Below, piece by piece: positions 46,531-57,828 of a stretch of DNA of 64,000 bases. Below the pieces are notes generated by a model. That model worked only from the letters and a program-made list of their open reading frames with translations, made no database searches and was not told the DNA's origin. Within the stretch, counting starts at the first letter, position 1, and the number at the start of each line of letters is the position of its first letter. The stretch comes from Syngnathus acus (taxonomy: Eukaryota; Chordata; Actinopteri; Syngnathiformes; Syngnathidae): the NCBI RefSeq assembly GCF_901709675.1, contig NC_051102.1:2324912-2388911 (forward strand). Direction: 5' to 3'. The translations under genes and the position numbers were made by a program.

Positions 46531-49500
46531 CCCCCCAGCATCATTAGATGTAAATGTACAAATACAATTTAACAACTGCTTACGAATAGAGATCCTGGAG
46601 TTGGCTTTCTTTCTTATTACTTTGTGCTCACACTATCTATTGCAGTCGGCAGCAACATGCATGCAAACACCTTTTCATTATTGCTGAGAGAGTGGGATGG
46701 TCTTTATTATTCTAATGACATAGGAGCCATATCTGCACGTTTCACTTTATTTCCACCACTCTAATCATTAGTGGGATATAATATATTCTGGTGCCTCTGT
46801 GGCATCAGTGTGAATAATGCTTTTACGTCAGCTTTAACGTCGCATTCGAATCACAATAACGATTCATATGCCAGAATGTTGACCTTGAACGTCTGACAGT
46901 ATCTTGCAGTTCAATTAGAGCTCCAGCCATAAGAATGTGACTAGCATTTCAATAAAAAAATAAATAAATTACACACACTCCACCCACATGCACATTGACT
47001 ATTTACACTGCAGCAGATCCTAAAAGGTGGACAATATCATGCCAGTCGGATCGCTAATTACTGTATCTGTACTGTCTCTAAGACAAAAGAAAATAAGAGT
47101 CCACCCGGTGCTATACTTTACTAGCCTAAACACTAGCAGAAGCACTAACCTTCATTCCCAACCTAAACTCAGGCATTTTTATCAATTTATTTACAGAAGG
47201 CTATTTTCCTCATTTCTTGGTATTTCTCTGGACTGCTACCAGGAAATATATGCGGATGTTAGATTTATTTGTCTAATCAAATTTTAGTCTCTGTGTTGCC
47301 ATGACAATCTAATCAGCCCAAGACCTTCAGAATCAATAGTGCTGGCCTACGTAACCTAAACCATATGAAAAATGGGACTGGTTTTTTTTTTTTTACTGAA
47401 TCAGATTTTAAATGAGCACAGCACTGGCCCTTGATGACATCAGCATTTTTCTGTCGTGTGATTGGTGGTAGGTCAGTGCAACTTTGAGTAGCCAAACGTT
47501 TGTAGTAATCTGCAAGCATTAACACAATCGCATCTCTGGTGAGTATGGCGCATATCATTAACATTTGTTATGTTTTTGTCTTGTTATTGGATAAATATTG
47601 ATTCTGTTCCAAATGATACACGTGGCACTGCTGCTTGCTGTTATAAGGTGTTGTTGTAAGAATAAAACCTTTATGAACTGAGGACATCTCGTCTTGAAAT
47701 AGGAGTTATATCTTCGGTGGTGAAGACGACACACTTCTCAAATGCAATTTAACCTTTATATAACACCATGCTGCCCTCAAGCCAAAAACGTCAGTTTCTT
47801 CAGTTTGCTCAGAGGAAGAGGTGACTGGTTGCGCGTAGCTGAGCATGACTCACAATGCACACTTACTGTACAAACTCGCCAACACAATTGCCTCAACATG
47901 AAATAAATAAATGGACAGTTTCTTGATTTCGTTTTGTAGATCCTATTTCTAATCACAATGCTAAAATAACCTGACTATAAAGCGTCTTTACATTTTCCAA
48001 ATTGGTGTTTCTTGACTGAAGTCTCAAAACAGCATTTGCATATTCAACTCATTGGCGCTTGGCCTCGCTAGTGTCATTTGTGTGCACAAAAAAAACCTTG
48101 CTTGCAAGCCAAACGTCTTACAAGCAGTCTAAATTGGGTTCATCCGAAACAGCACCCAGAAGATGTAACAATGTCGGCAGAAATATCAGCTCATAACTTC
48201 CAGAGTATAATAAAAGGTCGCCTGACTCACCATCAGTGACACTGGAGAAAGAAGCATCAACCTAATTGCACCTTTATGCTATTTCGTTGAAGGGGAGCAA
48301 ATGATTTGGTAGACCATCATAGCATGAGGAATGAGATGCTAAGTTACCACCCCAAAAGAGAAACCTATTATACTGCATTGACGACAACATGAGTTGAATA
48401 AGCTTTGGAAGACACCTAAGTAGATACAATGAAAGTGAGTCAGGCTGCTATTGAGGCTTCGTATGTGTGTAGGAGGAGAGAAAAGCCATGAGACACTGCT
48501 GGATCAACAAGCAGCTTTTCACAAGAAATAAGAAGATGGCAAGAGAGAGACTATTCAGCTCTATTTCATTTCAGATTTGGAAAGGTAGTGACGTGTCATG
48601 TACATATGCATTGACCTTCTAAATATTTTACTTGATTAGGGAGTCTGCTAGACGAACATGACTTTAATGTCATATTTTCTCCATTTTAGTGAGGTACACC
48701 AAGAAATGGCAAGGAGAATGAATCACAATTCCAACAGGCTTTACGGACTCGACTCATAAAAATCAAATATTGAAAAGGGGTTCTAAAAAATTCAGATGTT
48801 TGAGAGACCATCTGACACATGCTTTGTGTGTATTAGGCTAGCATTGCATGCACCATTATAAACAATGTGCTACTCAGTCTCCACACAACATTAAAATGAA
48901 TGTTATTATGCCGTTGTGGTTCCATTTGTTCTTATAAACATGAGCTGTCATCCACAAGTCAAGTCTTGCATTGTGACATTTTCATGTAAAACGCTCCATC
49001 AGCTGAAATAATAAGCCCTAAGCTCTCAAAAAATTTATATTTAATATGTGAGATGCCACTCCAAATCAGTATGAGCAGACAGAATGACAAAGCAGCAGTC
49101 TGCCTGTCATTTTATGTTTTTATTCACATCAGTTCATTAGTTAATTAGTTGCCTCATGGCAGTTCACAGCTCTGCAGACTCACTCGGTTTAGCAAGGGAA
49201 AATACTCTTCATTACACAATCCAATTAGGAAGTGACTTTCATACCCTCACAAACTCATGAACTGTGTCTTTAAGTCTAGGAAGAAACTAACGTCACACTG
49301 GTAAACAAACCATTCTGTCATGTAATTTTGGCAAGGCCAGGCCGGAGTGGGCCGTATGGACATTCTGTTAAATGGGCCGTTAGAGGGCGCTATTTTAGTT
49401 TGTTTCAAAATCAGCAAATAAAGGGGTTTTGATAGCCCCAACCCCAGGTCCAGTGTGACTAACCTCGATCTTAACATTATCTCTCTTGTATATGGTGAGG

Positions 49501-50537
49501 CAACATTCACATATAATGATTTGGTGTGGCTTTTTGTAGGATAGTTTTTAATATGCTAAAATATTATTGTTGAACATTCTAGACCAGAGGACATGCAAAA
49601 GAAAACGGTGCTACAGGGAAGGTATTCTCTCCTCCTACATGTGTTCTCATACAAGTCTTTCGGGCTAGGTGATTTTTATTTTATGGCCCGATGTTGGTCA
49701 TGGGTGGATCTTTTACTGCCGACCTCCCACACAGTTTCACCCTCATCAGGATTCAAGTTTAAACCCTCCGTGCATTAACGTGTCTTGTCTTGCCATTAAG
49801 CAGTTTGCTCCTTCTTGCGTAAAATAACTTTTCATTAGACCCAGTGAAATATGATGTGCCTTTGCCACCTACTCTTCATGAAGTGCAATCCTATATGCAT
49901 CCCACTCTTTTTAAATTTTTATTCATGCCATTCAGTCTCGTAGCAGCCATCCAGGGCATAATGTGATTTATTCCTCTCGCTAGCTCGAAATTCAACAAAT
50001 TTGGATTGTGTCTAACTAATCCTGGAAGAGAAACAAGTGGGCAACACAATAGCATACAGTAATTCAGCATAGGTGACTAATATTATTTGAGGATCCCACC
50101 AAGGGAAAGAAGATGACATTATTACTTCTTAGTGTCATATTAATATTACATATGGGGAATAAGCTGCTGCTGACTGTCTTTAATTTAACACAAGACCCAC
50201 TGACTAATTCGCCTTTATTAAGACTTCCTTTATATGGGCTCCACAATTAAGTGTTTTGTAGTGCTCTACACTCCTTAATTGCCAACATACAAAAACACAC
50301 ATTAAAGCAATGATGTCATAATTTTGACATTAAAGTAAAACTAATTAGCCTATATAGGAAACAATAAGGAAACAATTTGTTGTTGCCTCGACCACTAGTA
50401 ATATAGTTTGTGGTGCCAGCACAAAACGGTTTAAATGTTATCTAGAGAAAAAAGAATATTTGCAAACATTGTGTAATTATGAAGAAATTCAACTCCCAGG
50501 CACCCTCAGGCTATTTCTTCTGCACAAACTAATAAGT
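46531..50537. other. Non-coding stretch, no gene seen
   Basis: Unique AT-rich sequence. Open frames of up to 89 codons show no family features, and no exon chain can be built. No RNA gene is recognised. Confidence 0.45.
49377..49392 (+). promoter_or_regulatory. CTCF-like motif
   Basis: CCGTTAGAGGGCGCTA fits the CTCF core pattern well, including the AGAGGGCGCTA half. It lies between the pif1 and ptger4 genes. Motif resemblance only. Confidence 0.35.
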
Positions 50538-51295
50538 CAGTGGTTCTCATTGTTTTGGTTCCGCAGGCCCTTTGCAGATTATTTATTTGTGTTCAACTTT
50601 AACAAGGGAAGAAAGTTATATGACGTGAATCGAACATTATTCTCATAATATTTGTCATGTCTCGTCCCCAGTTTTGTTGTGTGTAGATTGTCATCGTCTC
50701 TGTGTGTCTGTGTGCTCGCCCCTCCCTTCCTGTGTGCCCATGATTAGTGTAATCATACTCACCTGCCTCTTGTTACCTGTGTTGTATTTAAGTTCTGTTT
50801 GTGTGTCACTCCTCGTCGGAGCATTGTCGACGATGCATGTGTCACTGTCACGAGGTTTGTTTGGTTCCTGTCTTTTTGTTCCACGTCTTGTTCGGTCAGT
50901 CCTGTTAGTTAAGTCACGTCAGTTTGCCGAGTCTGTCTTTTGAGTTCCTGCAATAAACCCTGGTCCAAGCTGCACTTGGTCGCCCTGCTCCATTTCCACT
51001 GCGATTCGTGACAATATTAAGCTTTCAAAATTCTCTAAATTGGACTGGCTGGTTTCGGGTTAGGATTCAGCGCGCAGGCTTGCTAGCATGACAAACATAA
51101 CCCAGCTCCACAATTTGGACAAATTGAGCAAAATGTAATAACTCATTTATTACCTTGGTCCCCATATGTGAGTCTTGTATGTACTTTATTACACGAGAAA
51201 ATATTTTTTATAGAATTTATTTTTAATTTTTTTTGCAAACCCTAAATGGTCTCTGGTGTCCCTGGGCTTGAGCACATAATTTGATAACCATATGA
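50538..51295. mobile_element. Possible degraded hAT-type element hosting the solo LTR
   Basis: CAGTGGTTCTCATTGTTTTG near 50538 looks like a hAT terminal repeat. A possible partner, CATATGGTTATCAAATTATG on the minus strand, lies near 51290. No convincing target-site duplication is visible, and the LTR at 50653-51013 interrupts it. Weak call. Confidence 0.3.
50653..51013 (+). mobile_element. Solo LTR, Gypsy-like, 361 bp
   Basis: The segment begins TGTCATGTCTCG and ends TCGTGACA, with TG/CA ends. It is flanked by the 5-bp target-site duplication ATATT (50648-50652 and 51014-51018). Inside are a TTGTATTTAAG TATA-like region and AATAAA near 50952, the usual LTR promoter and polyadenylation signals. 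No internal gag-pol region is present, so it is a solo LTR left by recombination between two LTRs. The Gypsy assignment is from memory of similar fish LTRs. Confidence 0.85.
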
Positions 51296-54200
51296 TTATG
51301 AGAATGTAAAAAAAAAAAAATCTTATTTTAGTATTATTTAGTCATTACCACAGTAAAAATGTGAACACATTCGACCTCGACATCATGTTCCAAAGGGGCA
51401 CAGTATACCCTCTTAGTTGTATGACCACATTGGAAATAAATGATGTCCATAATGATATTTGAGACAGCGAACGTCGCATCTGATCTTCGAAATCTCATTC
51501 ACACAGATTGGCTGTGTTGGCATCAATGTGGTTCATTTACTCTGCGCTTTACATGATAGAAACGTCTAATATCCTGCAGCTGCATGGCACACAACTGCGA
51601 AAATGCAGTATAGAGACTCGTATTCTAAAATTAATGCCTTTTTCCCTGAGGCACGTATACAATCGTGCAGATTAACTGACAACTCTGCTCTAAGTAGCCA
51701 GCATAAGACTGATCGCAAAACGAGATGTCTTGCAGGCTTTCAGAAGAAATTGGTGACATTAGTGGGGAAACAAAAGGTTTGCAGAGGATGAAAAGACAGC
51801 GTCAGATGAATGAGATGGGAGGGGGGGGAGATGGTAAATGAGCCTCCACTCGTGGTAAAGAGCTTGGCAGACTGCGGTAGAAGGAGCAGGATGATTACGG
51901 TGTCAACTCTAGGAAGGCAACATATAAAAATCACTAGATGATGACGTCATCGCGCTAGTGGGTTATTCGACGACGTCAGAGTTTTTCAGCATCACCAGCG
52001 AATTCAAGACACCCACATTGAGCTGTGACACATCTAATCTAATCAGCCAGCCAGCCCCAGATAATAAATTTGACTTGCTGTTTGATAATTGGAGTCATAT
52101 TATGACATCTGACCTGCATGATCCAAGTAGTAAGCCTTACAAACTGAGACCAATTGAGAACAATGAATGAATAAATAAACATTTGTAAACCTTCAGGCTG
52201 TGGTGTAAAAACCACTGAGCTACGGGTAAGTGCATAATTTAATATATTGAAATTATTTTTACATGTATGTTAGTGTGACATTTAAGTAATTACTGAATTC
52301 GTTTTTCCATAACTCTTGCCTGTTATTGTACTAAATCAAATCTGGATGTCAGATGTGTGTGTCTTTGACATTTTGCTTATGTTAACTATCTGTAAAGCTT
52401 TTTGTTTTGTGTTTTTTTTAGGTTATAACAATTACTTGTATGTAATGTGTGAATTATAATAATATTAATTGCATCACGTCAACTTCCTGCTAAATATAAA
52501 AGCCTTGTGACAATTTGATTACAAACCTGTCACATGCCACACGGCAAATTACTAGTTTGCTAATTGTAATTAGATGTGCGCATATAATCCAAATATGCTC
52601 ACTACGGACTGTTTTTGCTTTTAATATCTGCCCCTCCCCACCCTTTGCAAAGACGACATGTTGAATGTGTGTAAGAGGAGCTTGGGAAAGATTATCGCCA
52701 TTACAGTTGCTTCTTAATTATGCACTCTAAGATGACATTGAAGCCAAATTTGATTGGGAAACCCTATGGACGTTCATGCACGTAAGACCAAGCTTTCCTC
52801 ATTAGGTCTTTGCTGAGGTTGGACGTGAATCCCTCAGATGTATGAGCAGAAAGAGATAGCGAGAGAGACTTAATTGTTTATATGTGGCCACCAGCGCTAC
52901 TGATGCCTCTGCGTTATTAGAGCAGAGTGGGCAGACACAAATTCACAAACACTCCATGGAGGGATTCTCTCGACCCCGTCTTCCTCCGTCATTGCTGAGT
53001 AGGAATCCACTTAGGCAGACAGAGATGGAGAGCCTTCGCCAGCGCCACCGTCCACCACAGACAGATCCTTCCTCCATTTCATATGACAAATTCTTTCATT
53101 TCTACACATTTGATTGCGATTTTCACAGGTCTTTAACTCCCAGGTGTGTGTTTGTGTTTGTGTGCGTGCTCTATTTCTATGTCCAGGCGCAGTGTAAATT
53201 GAACACACGAGAGATGTGGCAATTTCATATCTGGCACAGGTTTCACAAGTCCATAAGAGCATTGATACGTTTCTTCTGACACAACCATAAGGGGTTTAGG
53301 ACTTTTTCAATATACGAGTGGTTGTACCGCGAGACACCAGAATGAGCAGTACAGTGTGCATTGAAGGACAAAGCATGGCAAAAATTGTTTTAGCAATTGT
53401 AATTGGCTTTGATATTCTAATTACTGTTTGTTTTTATCAGGTATAATATTAAAGAATGGAACAATATATACATACATGCAATACACTGACCCCTTGTGGC
53501 CAAGGCGTGCACCACAGAAGCAACACATAAACCTCTCTGACATGTGGAAATAGTCTTTAATTTGTGTGTATAACAATTGTTACATTAAAGTGGAATTTAT
53601 TCTGTGCTTACCATTACCGTAATGAAAATTGCTTCCGGATGATTACATTATGGAGAAATTGCACCAGACGTGCATGTGTCCTTGTATTGTGGCCTTTTAA
53701 GGCATTGCATAAAAAGTCTAGGAAAAGATGATGATGAAAATTGCAAATATGTGCATTTATGTGTATGCCGCCACAAATGCAGCCAAGTCTCATTACCAAA
53801 ATGAACAATTCATCGGAAGATGAGACTAATCATTAAAGTAAAATATATAAAAAAGTGTCATTTAAAAAAAAAATTTTTCAAAAGATGTGTACTCAGGCAG
53901 AATACAAGATGTCACTACACTAATGTCAATATTTTTAGCTGCCCAGGAAGGAAGTGAATACATAATCTTAATGGATGTGCAATCACAAGTTCAATAAATG
54001 CTAAACAAATACAGTTTGCTCATTCTTCACTAATGTTAATCACTATGGCAACAGATAGTTTAAGTGGGGGATGGAGCACTGAAATAAGACATACGCCCAA
54101 CCACCCATTTGCCATTATTCTCTTTGCATGATCTCAAAGGGGACACAATATAAGAGTCCAAGCCTCATTTCCCTGATGTAGTGCGCCTGATGCTGTGTTA

Positions 54201-54664
54201 CACTCACTCATTAACTGCATCCAGTCCTCATGTTACAGCAATGGACACACAGAGAAAGAGTACACCCTGGCTAGTTAGGTTGGCCAACAGGGAAGCATCA
54301 CAGTTTTAATGATCAAACGGTATATAAGATAGAAGAGCTTTTATATACATGTATACACATTTAGTTTTAAATTATTTAGTCTTTCCAAAGGATTTCAATT
54401 GAAACCAATATTCAGTTCTTCAAAACATTAAAAAAAAGTCATGAACATTTAATGATGACAAATGGTTTTTAGACCGAGACAGCATTTGGCGCTGGCCTTG
54501 GTGCTGCCAGACATTCCTCCCAGGCCTTTTGGAAAGCAAAATTGGGTTTTATCCATGAGTAATTAAGTGACTTGCCTGTATGACTCACAATCCTCCGTTT
54601 ATGATGATACAACCCCATCAAATCAATAATCAGGGGTTGCTTTGAGAATAATTGTCAATTTGTT
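51296..54664. other. Non-coding stretch, no gene seen
   Basis: No exon, RNA gene or bounded transposon is recognised. The 131-codon open frame at 52884-53279 shows no family resemblance. Confidence 0.45.
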
Positions 54665-54733
54665 TTGTGTATGTGAAGCCCTTTGAGACTGCTTGTGATT
54701 TAGGGCTATATAAATAAACTTGACTTGACTTGA
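54665..54733 (+). mobile_element. 3' tail fragment of a LINE or SINE
   Basis: GTGAAGCCCTTTGAGACTGC, then GATTTAGGGCTATATAAATA and an ACTTG-type repeat tail form the widely dispersed 3' end of a fish non-LTR retroelement. Only the last 70 bp or so is present. Confidence 0.7.
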
Positions 54734-55477
54734 ATAAAACGCTGGTATAAAATAAAATAATTGACAGGATTTTCTTTTATAATTAGAGCTGACTTAATTT
54801 ATTTCACAATGCAGAAAACTTACACAGGTGTCAAATGTGATCTAATAACCTTTAATGTTATGGTTAAATTCTATCAATAATAAATAAAGATATTCAATGA
54901 TATGAAGAAACTGATCATCTATCAATATCTCAATTAGGAAATGTAAATTTCACTATACAACACTTATTTTCTCTAAATCTCTACACTCAAATCTACAACA
55001 TTCCAAGAAAATCACAATTTCCCCTCAGAGCAGAACAACCTTGATAGCTGCTCGTGTGTCTATTCCAATGTTGTGGTCAATACACGCCCCCCCCCCCCCC
55101 CCCCCATGTGTTTATTGTTGTAATTTATCCTCATTGAGTGAACAATACAAGCCATGGCTCCCCCTTGTGATAAATGGTTTGCGCCTAATGATTTGACTCT
55201 GTTTGTAGAAATGAGATCCACGGGGAACGGGTGGCGCTCGCATGCAGGCAGCCCACACGCACGTCAGTCCTGACATCAGCACTGAGCTTAAATACCCGCA
55301 CAGAACTGGAGCGTGTGCGCAAACAAGCGCACCCCCATGCGGGATCAAAACACTTGAAGTGAGCAGCAAGTCGCAACAGGTGCTCTTTTCTGGATTTGTT
55401 TCAATTATTTGTGGGATGACATGCTGCAAGTACAAAAGTAACAACTGTTTAGCTTTTTGTTCGTTGTTGTTTTCTAA
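54734..55477. other. 5' flank of ptger4 with poly-C run
   Basis: No coding exon precedes the receptor start. A C19 run lies at 55087-55105. The GC content rises from about 55.2 kb toward the gene. I cannot place the transcription start. Confidence 0.4.
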
Positions 55478-57675
55478 ATGATGATCAACGACACCATAGC
55501 GTTGGACACGAACGGTTCGGAGCCGGCTTTCTCCCTGGGTCACAACCACAGCGCGTTCCCCACGCTGAAACTCGAATCCCGGTCGCTGGTCCCCTCGGCC
55601 ACCATGTTCGCCGTGGGCGTCCTGGGGAACGTGATCGCCATCGTGGTGCTGTGCGTCTCCAAGAAGGAGCAGAAAGAGACTACCTTCTACACGCTGGTGT
55701 GCGGCATGGCCATCACGGACCTTCTGGGGACGTGCTTCACCAGCCCGGTGGTGATTGCCACCTACGTGGCAAACCGGTGGCCCGGTGGAACGCTTCTGTG
55801 TCACTTCTTCTCCTTCTCCATGCTCTTCTTTGGCTCGGCCGGCATGTCCATCCTGTGCGCCATGGCCGTGGAGAGATACCTGGCCATAAATCACGCCTAC
55901 TTCTACTCGCAGCACATAGACAGGACCATGGCGCGCTTCGCCCTCCTCATAGTCTACCTGGCCAACATGGTCCTGTGCGTCATGCCCAGTTTCGGCTTCG
56001 GTCGGCATGTTACACACTTCCCGGGAACTTGGTGCTTCCTAGACTGGAGGGCGATGGATCCACTGGGTGCCTGCTATTCGTTCCTCTACGGCGGGGTGAT
56101 GCTGCTGCTCATCGCCGTCACTGTGCTGTGCAACCTGGCCGTGTGCAAATCTCTGGTGGGCATGAGCCAAAGGACCGGGATAGTCCGGGCCGAGGTGTGC
56201 GAGCAGGGCGGCTCAAGAAGACGCTTCCCCCGGCTGCAGTCGGTGTCCTCGGCAGCGGAGATCCAAATGTTCTGGCTGCTCGTTTTCATGACTAGCGTTT
56301 TCCTGGTGTGCTCCATTCCTCTCGTGGTAAGAAGCAGCGCATTTCAAAAAAATATTTAACAATTTACTTTTCAGAAAAGTAGCACGTGGGAGTCTGTAGC
56401 AGTGTATCTGATCCTTGGTCACCCATTTTGCATTATAAAAAGAGTAAGAATTATTTTAATAATAATTAATTTGTATCATAGTTATTATTATTATTATTAT
56501 TATTATTAGAGTGTCCACTTACAGACGCTCTAATAATAATGATAAGAAGAAGAATAAAATTATTATTATTATTTTTACTCATTTATATTCAATACAATTT
56601 AACGATGTGACTTGACACAAGGGAAACACTTCTTTGATTGAAATTAGTTCCCCTCAATTATTAACTTTCATACTAGTGAAGACAAAAAAACAGCTTTTGC
56701 TGCCAGCTAAATTTTGACAGGATAACCAAGACTGACCTGACAACAAAGTCCATGCAAATCAATACAGCAAACTGGATTTTATAGGCATTCTTGCTGGGAT
56801 GTTTCAAGGGTCTCCACTACATGGGACAGATTTGCTTTGCTCTAATGTGTGACTAGTATGTCACATTTAAAAAGACTCAAAAGTAGCCACTTTGATTGGC
56901 CATGATTGAAGTCATTTGTGACCACTCCCATAGCCATGCAGGCTTCCCTCTCGCAGATCCACCGGCCTGCACTTGTCTGCGAAATTACCAACATCGGATC
57001 CAACCCACCGCCACGTGCCATTTTCAGAACAGCTTAAGATGCTATATAGCTGTATTTGTGTACCTTGCTTAAGCTGTATTTCTTTCCATGTCTCAGGTGC
57101 GAATCTTTGTGAATCAGCTTTATGACCCTGCTTATATATCCGCCGGAGGGAAGCCTGACTACCGAAGCGATCTGCTGGCCATTCGCTTCGCCTCCTTCAA
57201 CCCCATTTTGGACCCGTGGGTGTACATCCTGTGCCGAAAGAACCTGCTTCTGAAGGGCTGCCGGAAGCTGAAGCTAGCAATGACCCGTGTGAAAGAGAGC
57301 AGCGGAGACCACATGGGCTGGGTCGGGCAGGACTCCCCTCCATCTTTCAACACACACGACACTAGCTACGCATCCATACGCCGGAAAGACGTGGGGCGGC
57401 AAGTGGCTGCCAAGGACACGCCATCATTCACCAACTTCGCCATGAGACACGCGTGGGACTACGACACAGCTCGGGTCAATTTCCACCCGTTCAGCGTGGA
57501 AGCGAGCGCTGTGCCCGAAGGCGAACATGAAGCAGAGGAGGATGCAAAACAGCAGCAGGGGGACTCAGTGAAGGCCTCACCGGGACAGCCCGCTTCTACG
57601 CATGTCAGGACAGGCGAGATGGTCACGTGCATGTTTAGCACCCCGAGCTCCTGTCAGTCAGAGAAATGCCTCTAA
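55478..57675 (+). CDS. ptger4: Prostaglandin E2 receptor EP4-type GPCR
   Basis: Two exons, 55478-56326 and 57097-57675, give 475 residues. The intron (GTAAGA...CTCAG) falls in the sixth membrane segment between PLV and VRIFVNQLYD, the site used by prostanoid receptors. N-glycosylation sites (NDT, NGS, NHS) precede TM1. Other landmarks are TM3-end VERYLAINHAYFYS, second-loop GTWCFLDW, and TM7 RFASFNPILDPWVYIL with Arg313, the residue that contacts the ligand carboxylate in this family. The C-terminus ends SEKCL. EP4 couples to Gs and raises cAMP at the plasma membrane. The cytoplasmic tail is divergent from mammalian EP4, and fish have several ptger4 paralogues; which one this is remains open. 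Met1 or Met2 could start translation. Confidence 0.93.
56327..57096 (+). other. ptger4 intron
   Basis: It contains an (ATT)n tract at about 56481-56508 that leads into a 13-bp hairpin (arms 56499-56511 and 56528-56540, loop 16 nt). No exon is seen. Confidence 0.7.
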
Positions 57676-57677
57676 TG

Positions 57678-57828
57678 CAATGTTTCCTGACTTTTATTGA
57701 GCCAAAGCATATATTTTATATTTGAAAAATGTCATGACACGCACAGAACATCAGATGAAAGACCAACATTTTAAAGCTTAAAATTAATAATTAAACTTGC
57801 TGAACATAGGTTTGGGGAATAAAGTATG
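57678..57828. mobile_element. Degraded hAT-type MITE in the ptger4 3' UTR
   Basis: Two bases after the ptger4 stop, CAATGTTTCCTGACTTTTAT followed by TGAGCCAA resembles the reverse complement of the right end of the element at 60781-60997. Near 57800, GAACATAGGTTTGGGGAAT resembles that element's other end. The copy is shortened and diverged, and no target-site duplication is visible. The AATAAA at 57818-57823, a plausible ptger4 polyadenylation signal, lies inside its far end. Confidence 0.55.

Noticed and set aside
55112-56017. 301-codon open frame on the minus strand
   Set aside because: It is the antisense shadow of ptger4 exon 1, a GC-rich coding region; its translation has no domain and the sense strand is a clear GPCR.
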